A stretch of 64,000 bases of DNA, taken from the NCBI GenBank assembly GCA_023055355.1, contig JALJCS010000051.1, positions 1,302,001 through 1,366,000 of the forward strand, written 5' to 3'. Within the stretch, counting starts at the first letter, position 1. Every line of letters starts with the position of its first letter. Positions 58,043 through 64,000 of this stretch are shown piece by piece. The stretch comes from Agelaius tricolor (Eukaryota > Chordata > Aves > Passeriformes > Icteridae). A program made the position numbers and the translations under genes. The notes beneath the pieces were generated by a model. That model had not been told where the DNA came from and ran no database searches. It saw only the letters and a list, made by a program, of their open reading frames with translations.

Positions 58043-61000
58043 CTAAAGTTGCACACAAGGTTTTTCAAACTGTGTAAAATGAGTTGCATGAATAAAGAAG
58101 AAAGAGTTCTCCAGCTCAGCTGGGTCCTCTGGGATTTCAGTTCCCCCCTTCTTTGAGGCTTTGGGTTCCTCCTTCTTTGGGGCTTTGGGTTCCCTCTTCT
58201 TTGAGGCTTTGGGTTCCTTCTTCTCTGAGGTTTTGGCTGCCTTCTTCTGTGGGATTTTGCTTTCCTTCCTCTCTGGGGCTTTGGTGTCCTTCCTCTCTGA
58301 TGCTTTGCTTTCCTTCTTCTCTGGGATTTTGGTTTCCTTCCTCTCTGATGCTTTGGTTTCCTTCTTCTCTGGGATTTTGGTTTCCTTCCTCTCTGATGCT
58401 TTGGTTTCCTTCTTCTCTGGGGCCTTGGTTTCTTTCTTCTCTGGGATTTTGGTTTCCTTCTTCTCTGAGATTTTGGTTTCCTTCCTCTCTGATGCTTTGC
58501 CTTTCTTCCTTTCTGATGCTTTGCTTTCCTTCTTCTCTGAGATTTTGGTTTCCTTCTCTGAGATTTTGGTTTCCTTCCTCTCTGATGCTTTGGTTTCCTT
58601 CTTCTCTGGGGCCTTGGTTTCTTTCTTCTCTGGGATTTTGGTTTCCTTCTTCTCTGGGATTTTGGTTTCTTTCTTCTCTGGGATTTTGGTTTCCTTCTTC
58701 TCTGGGATTTTGGTTTTCTTCCTCTCTGGGGATTTGGTTTCCTTTTTTGGGATTTTGGTTTCCTTCTTCTCTGGAGTCTTGGCTTTCCCCTTCTCTGGTT
58801 TTGGAGGTTGCTTTCCCACAGAGACACCCTTCTTTTCCTTCTTCTGCCTCTCTTCATCCTTCCGCCTCTCTTCCTCCTCTAAGGCTTTTGCCTCCTCCTC
58901 AAGCTTTTTAGCTGACTGCTTCAGCTCCCTTCTGCAGACAAAACAGAAACCATGGCTGAGACTCCCTACCACAAACTTGGGCTCCCTAGTCCTGGCTGGC
59001 CCTGCACTTCATTCCTTGGCCCTGAGGCCATTTCTGTGAATTCTTCTCAACCCACAGAGGCTGGGAACATCCCAAGTGAGGCCATTGGTGGAAGGGGACC
59101 TCCAGGCCCAGCCAAACCTCAGCTTTGCCATCATAAGCTCTTGACTGTGCAAGCTTCCTCTGAAGGCACAGCCAGACCCCTCCAGCCCCTGCCAAAGGCT
59201 GATCCAGCAGCTCTCTGTGCTGGTGCCTGAAAACGCCCTTTGTCTCTGGGCTTCCCAGTTTAGAGCAGAGCACAGATTGCTGACATCTGCTCATCTCTCC
59301 TACAATTCTCACTCAGCTCATTCAGCCCCCTGGGCATAGCTGAAGCATGATTTTAAAGAGTTCAGATTTCAGCTGAGGCTTAGAAGCAATTCCCATTGAT
59401 CAGGATGTAAGTTAGACAGGCAGACCATAGGTTAATGATTATGAGATGCTAAAGCCGGAGCTGAATGTTCTATTGTTTACCATGAGGAGCTTCTTTCTAG
59501 AAGGAGGAAGTGAACTGTTATAAGAACATCTTGAAACCAGGAGAACAATGCTTAGGACCTGGGCTTGATGTCAATCAGTCACTAAGCAGGGGACCTTGGA
59601 TCGTGCCAGAGGGTCACAGAGACCTGATGAAGACATTCCTGACTTCATCCCTTAAGACCACAGACCCAATTCGAGACCCAATTCAAGCGAGGAATTGCAC
59701 AGGTGTGAAGGACCAATGAGCTCATTTGAATACAGAGAGGGGATGGGAGGTGCTGGGCTTGTGCAGATGTATTGTATGTAAGATTTGGGCAATAAAGAGA
59801 GGGCAAAGAACCTTGGACAGCGCAGTCACGCCATTTAGGGACGGCTCTGGTGCCGCCCGCCGGTGTTAATAAACACACCACTGTCTAACTTTAATTAGTT
59901 AGAGAGTCTGTGTCCGTGACCTTTGGTTTTAATGACTCCTAGCCTGCTCCTTCATGAGAACAATGCTATCAGTCAGAAAGCAAAGGCTGCAGGAACTCCT
60001 CTCCTGCAAGGCAGGCTCTTGTCAGCCAGATTTCCTGCTGGAGCCCAGCTGTGACCAAGCAAACCAGTGCTGGCTGCCATGGAAACCATTGGAAGCAGCC
60101 TCGTCCCTCTCCTCCCCATGAAACCAACTTCAGCCTGGCCTGAAGAAGTCCTGATGCACAGGCTGGCTTGAAGCAGCCTCCACTCCCAGCTCCACCCTGG
60201 GCCTGTGTGTCCTGAGCTGGGCTGCCTTGCTGGAGCTGAGCTTCTCCTGTGCTTGCCCACGGCTGCAGCTGCAGGGGAGCCTAAAGGACATGAGCTTTTC
60301 TGGCTGCTGTCCCACCATAAGGAGAACCCTGGCAGATCAGCATTGCCAGGGCTTCATCTGGGGCAGGAGCAGGACCCAAACCAAGCTTTGCTCTGTGCCT
60401 CACACCTGCCCATACCACAATCCCACTGTTTTGGTGAAGAAGGGAGATGATGAAGAAGATGCCACTCAACACCATGCACTTCAAGCCACCTCTAGAGGCA
60501 GTGCCAAGGCAAGCCCAGAGCCCAGCTCCCTGCAGGCAGCAGCTAAGCCAGGAGGGCTCAGCACTCAAATAGAGAAGAAGATGTTGTGTCTAAACAGGAG
60601 AAGGTCCTTCCTCTCTTGGCAGCCAGGGAGCTCAGAGTGGCCCTCCCTGTGTTGCTGCTGGCCCTTGCTGTGCAGCACCTCTGAGCTCAGAGTCCTTGGA
60701 GCAGGGAAGCCCTGCAGGGACAATAACCCATGGCAGAGCAGGAGCCCATGGAAGGCTGACTCACCTCTCCCTCAGAGGGGCCTGAGAGCCCCAGTTGATC
60801 TCCCGGGGGCTCAGGGAGGAGCTGACACGTGAGGCCTCCCCGGGCACCAGCCCCTCGTAGCTGGGGCCTCCCTCCACGTGGCACAGCTCCGGGACACTGC
60901 AGGTGCTGCTGAGGTGGCCAGAGAAGGTGGAGGAGACCTGCTGGCTCTCTCCTGGCTGCAGCACACCTGGCACTGGCAGGATACTGAAAGCCTGGGTGGA

Positions 61001-64000
61001 AGACAGGAGAGATTGAGGTGCTGAGCATGGAAATGGATGCAGAAGAGCATCTTGGAGCAAAGTGCAGCTGTAGCCAGAGGGGCCTATTCCCCAAACACTG
61101 CCAGAATCACCCTCACCTCATCCTGCATCCATGCCACTGACCAGTGCAGGGACCATGGGGAAAATCTTCTCCCATCCTCACGGGTCAATGCATTAATTAG
61201 TACATTATATGAAAGTGACCTGGGATGTCTCCTGGCAGTAGAAATTCTCTCTGATGCACAACTTGCCTTTAAAAAGTTTCAAAACTTCCTGCTTTTAGAA
61301 AAGGAGGAGACTCAGAGTGAGAGCTCTTGGAGCTGAGGGAAGGAGCCCAGCCCAGCTCATCTGACTCCTGAGGCTCTTCCCCTCTCTCTCTGATTTAAAT
61401 GCTGCTTTCTCATGGTGCTACAGCAAAAGCGCCTGCAAAAACTTCCTGTGGAGCACCTGAGGAGTTCCAGGGGGAGCAGTGCCCTCCACAGGTGCTGCAC
61501 AGCGTCCTTGGGCAGCCCTACAACGTGTCCTGCATGGCCTCTCCAACAAGCAGCTGCTCCAGCAGCACTTTGTGATGGGCCTGCAGGGATGGGAGGCCCC
61601 TCTGTGGCCAATGCTGAGGGCCCCCAGCGGCACTGGCAGCTCCAGCCCTGCTGGCCACACTGACAATGGGCAGTGAGACAGATTCCCTCCTGCCTTCTCT
61701 GCTTCCAGGGGAGCGTGCGCCACGTCCAGGGAGCACCTGAATCCCTCCAAGGCTCGTGGCAGGTGAGGGTTTGCAGGAGTTGGTGCTGGCACCTGGAAAA
61801 CAAGCCATTTTCTGTGCTGGGAGGAAGAGACAGCCACTCTGCAAAGTCTCCCTTTGTGAGACAGCTTCAGGGCCAGCAGTGCAGCAGCAGCTCTGGGTGA
61901 AAGCAGAGCCCTGCAAACAGGGAGTCTGGCTGCCTTGGGAAGAGGCTCCATGGAGATCAGGATCATCCCAGCTGGCTCTGGGAGGGAAGCTGGAGGTCTT
62001 ACCATGATGATGCAGAGAAAAGCCTCATCTTACTTTGGGAAGGAAACAAGGCAAAAAAATCCCCCACTCAGCACAGGCCTGTAGGATCTGAGTCAGCTTC
62101 TCCAAGGAAAACTCTCCTATTTCTCCCTCCCACACAGCCCATGTCCAGCCACTGGCCCTGCTGCCCAGCCCACTGTCAGCACAGCACAGCAGGGCAGCAA
62201 AAAGGGAGCTCAGCATGAGCAGGACTTGGTGCTGGCAGGCTGGGGAGGCAACACAAGCACTGGATGTAGAAGAAAATCTACCTCTGCTCCTGAAGAGTGG
62301 GTAAAATCCTGCACTTCTTTCAGGGCTCTGGCTGTATCCTCCTGTCCAGTCCTGAAGTGCCTCCATTGAGAGGCCAGGGAACCCAAACTGGTTTTCTTCT
62401 CTTTTGGTGGCTGGGGTTTGAATTTATGTGGGTAGAGCTCATCTCTGGAAAATAAGATAACAACTATGAACAGGGACCTGCAGTGGGAGGGAGGGACACC
62501 TGCACGAGCAGCTCCTGGCCAGGATGCAGCCCCTGGGTGGGTGCTGGCACGTTGACCTGAGAAATGGTTTGATCCAGCCCTTCCCAATCCAGGCTGGAGC
62601 AGGTCGGTTCTAAAGGCAGCCCAGGGATGACCCTGAGGTGCTGCAGCAGCTGCAACTGCTTGCATTGAGCAACTACAGAGGACAGGCATGAACACCTGGT
62701 GGGGATGCAGAAAGCACAGTGGGAGAGGGAAAGACAGAGAAGGCAGCAAAAAGGTGAGATCTGAGGCACCGAGGGGCAGACCCAGCCAGTGCCCAGCCAG
62801 CAGAGCCCCCCCAGTGCCCAAGGCCAGAAACTCTGCAGCTCCACCAGGGATTTATCAGGAATGTTCCCCTGACACTGCTGGGGGGTTGGTTGACATTTCC
62901 CAACACTCCCAGGTGACTCAGGTCGCATTCCCCATCCATCCATCCATCCATACATACACAGGCTGTGGTGCTGGGATCCTGCCAAGCTCTGCCAGCCTTG
63001 GGCTTGGGGAGATTTCTGCCAGCTGTCCTGAGCTCCGTAGTTGTGCTCTCTGTTCCAGGAAGCAAGCAAGAAAGATTTAAAATAAAAAAAAACACAAAAC
63101 AAACCACAACAGGGAAACCTAAAAAACCTTCAACAGCTCAACCTTGCTCAAGTTATTTCTTTAGGGACAGCTACCACTCTCCAGCTGAAATGCTGGGCTT
63201 TTGGGGAAAAAGAAAATTACATGTTCACCTCCAAATCAAAAAGGATTAAGGTAAGAGAACCTTTCCAACTAAAAATTATTGGCCCAAAGCTTTTACCTTT
63301 ACAAGAAATCTCTAGTTAAGACAAGGCTGACAGTTAAACAACTGGTCCTTCTGGTGGGGAGAAACCCTCCTCTTTAAGGGAAGCAGCCTGATAGTTGAAA
63401 GCAACTGTTTTGTCAAACTTCAGGCTCCCTGGCGCAGCCTGCATTGCCTGTCCTTCCTGTTCACTGATTTACAGGCAGTGCCACAATGGCCCAGGTTCCG
63501 ATGTCTGGTGCCATCCAGGGAATTTGGCATTGCCATTTCCATATGTTTTAATAGAAGTTTCAATCCTTGCAACCACCCTTCAAATGCCAGCTTTCCTTTC
63601 TTTTACAGGAAGCTCAAGGTTCCCAGAAGTCTTCTGACGTCCTCTTTTGTGCTCAGAGAGATGACATTTTCAAACAGATGTTTCCAAAGTTAACAGCATT
63701 TGAAAGAAGAATGAACTCAAATGCCCCTGGATTCCAGCTCAGCCGAGCTCCATTCTGTGTCAGACCCTGAGATTGCCACCTCTAAGGCAGGAGCTGTTTG
63801 TGCCCCCCATCCCTCCTGTCCTTCTCCCCAGCAGCCTGGGCCTGTTTTCCCCAGCAGAATCCCTGTCCCTGTGCACCCTGCCAGGAGCAGCTGCACACAG
63901 GCTCACATCTCCCCTTGCCCTCACCAGTGGGTTTCTCTCATCCCCGAACACGCCGATGACAACGTTGGTGCGATGAGTGCCCAGGGCCTGCACTTCCACC
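58043..64000 (-). CDS. HYDIN: HYDIN-like gene, 3' part, with lysine-rich terminal exon
   Basis: HYDIN is a giant axonemal protein of the central-pair apparatus of motile cilia, built of ASH/MSP-type domains. Supported exons (minus): 64,000-63,925 (partial, containing ALGTHRTNVVIGVFGDERNPL-type sequence, phase 0 end); 62,444-62,282 (DELYPHKFKPQPPKEKK); 60,991-60,765 (FSILPVPGVLQPGESQQVS, then HVEGGPSYEGLVPGEASRVS, the clearest HYDIN match); 58,931-58,043 (coiled-coil KKLEEEAKALEEEERRKDEE, then a lysine-rich repeat, stop TAG). The last three exons join in phase through GT..AG introns. The first does not join exon 2 in phase, so at least one exon between 63,925 and 62,444 is missing from this model. 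Normal HYDIN continues for many more exons after such a point, so this copy looks C-terminally truncated: it ends ..FTQFEKPCVQL and is followed by AATAAA. Frames are open. It may be an expressed paralogue or a decaying one. Confidence 0.72.
58135..58800 (-). repeat. 24-bp coding minisatellite (KKETKIPE-type units)
   Basis: Roughly 25-28 tandem units of 24 bases encode KKETK(I/A)(P/S)E variants (KIPEKKET, KASERKET, KISEKKES). One unit is shortened by three bases (near 58,555), keeping frame. Because the period is a multiple of three, other frames on both strands also stay open; only the minus frame that continues into the coiled coil is taken as real. Confidence 0.9.
59406..59920 (+). mobile_element. 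Solo LTR in a HYDIN-like intron
   Basis: Begins TGTAAGTTAGACAGGCAGACC and ends near GTCTGTGTCCGTGAC. It has a CCAAT box at about 59,713, a TGTATTGTATG TATA-like element near 59,770, and AATAAA at about 59,792 and 59,866. Its first bases resemble the LTR start at 57,721. It lies antisense to the gene, within the intron between exons 60,765 and 58,931. Confidence 0.6.
61000..62280. other. Intronic DNA of the HYDIN-like gene, no further exon recognised
   Basis: Several frames exist on both strands at 61,400-62,000, but none could be tied to HYDIN or another family. Exon phases allow 62,282 to splice directly to 60,991, so an exon here is not required. Confidence 0.4.
62450..63920. other. Intronic DNA of the HYDIN-like gene, at least one exon hidden
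   Basis: Phase arithmetic requires an exon of length 3n+2 here. Minus-strand candidates include an open stretch near 62,690-62,470 and one near 63,460-63,350, neither recognisable. A (CATC)n tract with CATA ends lies at 62,934-62,957. Confidence 0.35.

Noticed and set aside
58153..59039. Two long plus-strand frames (about 250 and 290 codons) over the lysine-rich exon
   Set aside because: They read the 24-bp repeat antisense. Any frame of a repeat with a period divisible by three tends to stay open. The minus frame has the acceptor, the coiled coil and the phase match.
1..64000. tRNA, rRNA or snRNA genes
   Set aside because: I looked for box A/B-like text and cloverleaf-sized inverted repeats and saw none that I could support.

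Overview
The window looks like an accessory, segmentally duplicated part of a bird genome, most likely a songbird. The evidence is the mix of multicopy families: an OR14-type olfactory receptor, a PIM1-like kinase with a G+C-rich Pro/Arg/Ala N-terminus, a maestro heat-like repeat (MROH) gene and HYDIN-type exons. CR1 LINE fragments, avian LTR elements and many GC-rich minisatellites support this. All genes have vertebrate introns with GT..AG splice sites; nothing is bacterial.

Four gene models hold up. (1) An MROH-like gene on the minus strand, 23,150 to 18,068: I could place 15 exons whose phases all join into one open frame of 668 codons. (2) A PIM1-like kinase on the plus strand, 34,609-37,033, five exons, 414 codons, with the catalytic motifs intact. 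(3) A single-exon olfactory receptor, 49,018-49,950, 310 codons. (4) The 3' part of a HYDIN-like gene on the minus strand, entering at 64,000 and ending at 58,043 in a lysine-rich exon made of a 24-bp minisatellite. Broken copies are also present: two relics of the same internally deleted PIM gene, and a truncated MROH 3' end at 27,457-27,950 whose upstream side is cut off by a retroviral insertion.

Layout. 1-6,775: gene-free, with repeat blocks, three tandem arrays and AT-rich DNA. 6,948-9,004 and 11,675-16,760: left arms of nested inverted duplications. 16,760-37,060: the core, holding the MROH gene, the MROH relic, a decayed ERVL-like provirus (27,960-31,090), a 131-bp satellite split by an LTR, and the PIM gene. 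37,060-41,440: the inner right arm. 41,440-46,900: retroviral debris, including a second, much older pol relic and a head-to-head LTR pair around a GC-rich spacer. 47,000-54,260: the olfactory receptor neighbourhood, including the outer right arm 51,455-53,160. 54,257-57,960: LTRs and an env-like fragment. 57,990-64,000: the HYDIN-like gene.

The main result is structural. Two pairs of highly similar inverted arms are nested around the MROH/PIM core. The deleted PIM relic sits at the inner end of each arm, so it decayed before the duplication. An LTR with a target-site duplication lies in the left outer arm only, so it probably inserted afterwards. The genes show no shared pathway; what they share is belonging to families that are amplified in birds. 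All coordinates come from reading by eye, so exon edges are good to the base where splice sites are quoted, and repeat edges to roughly 10-50 bases.
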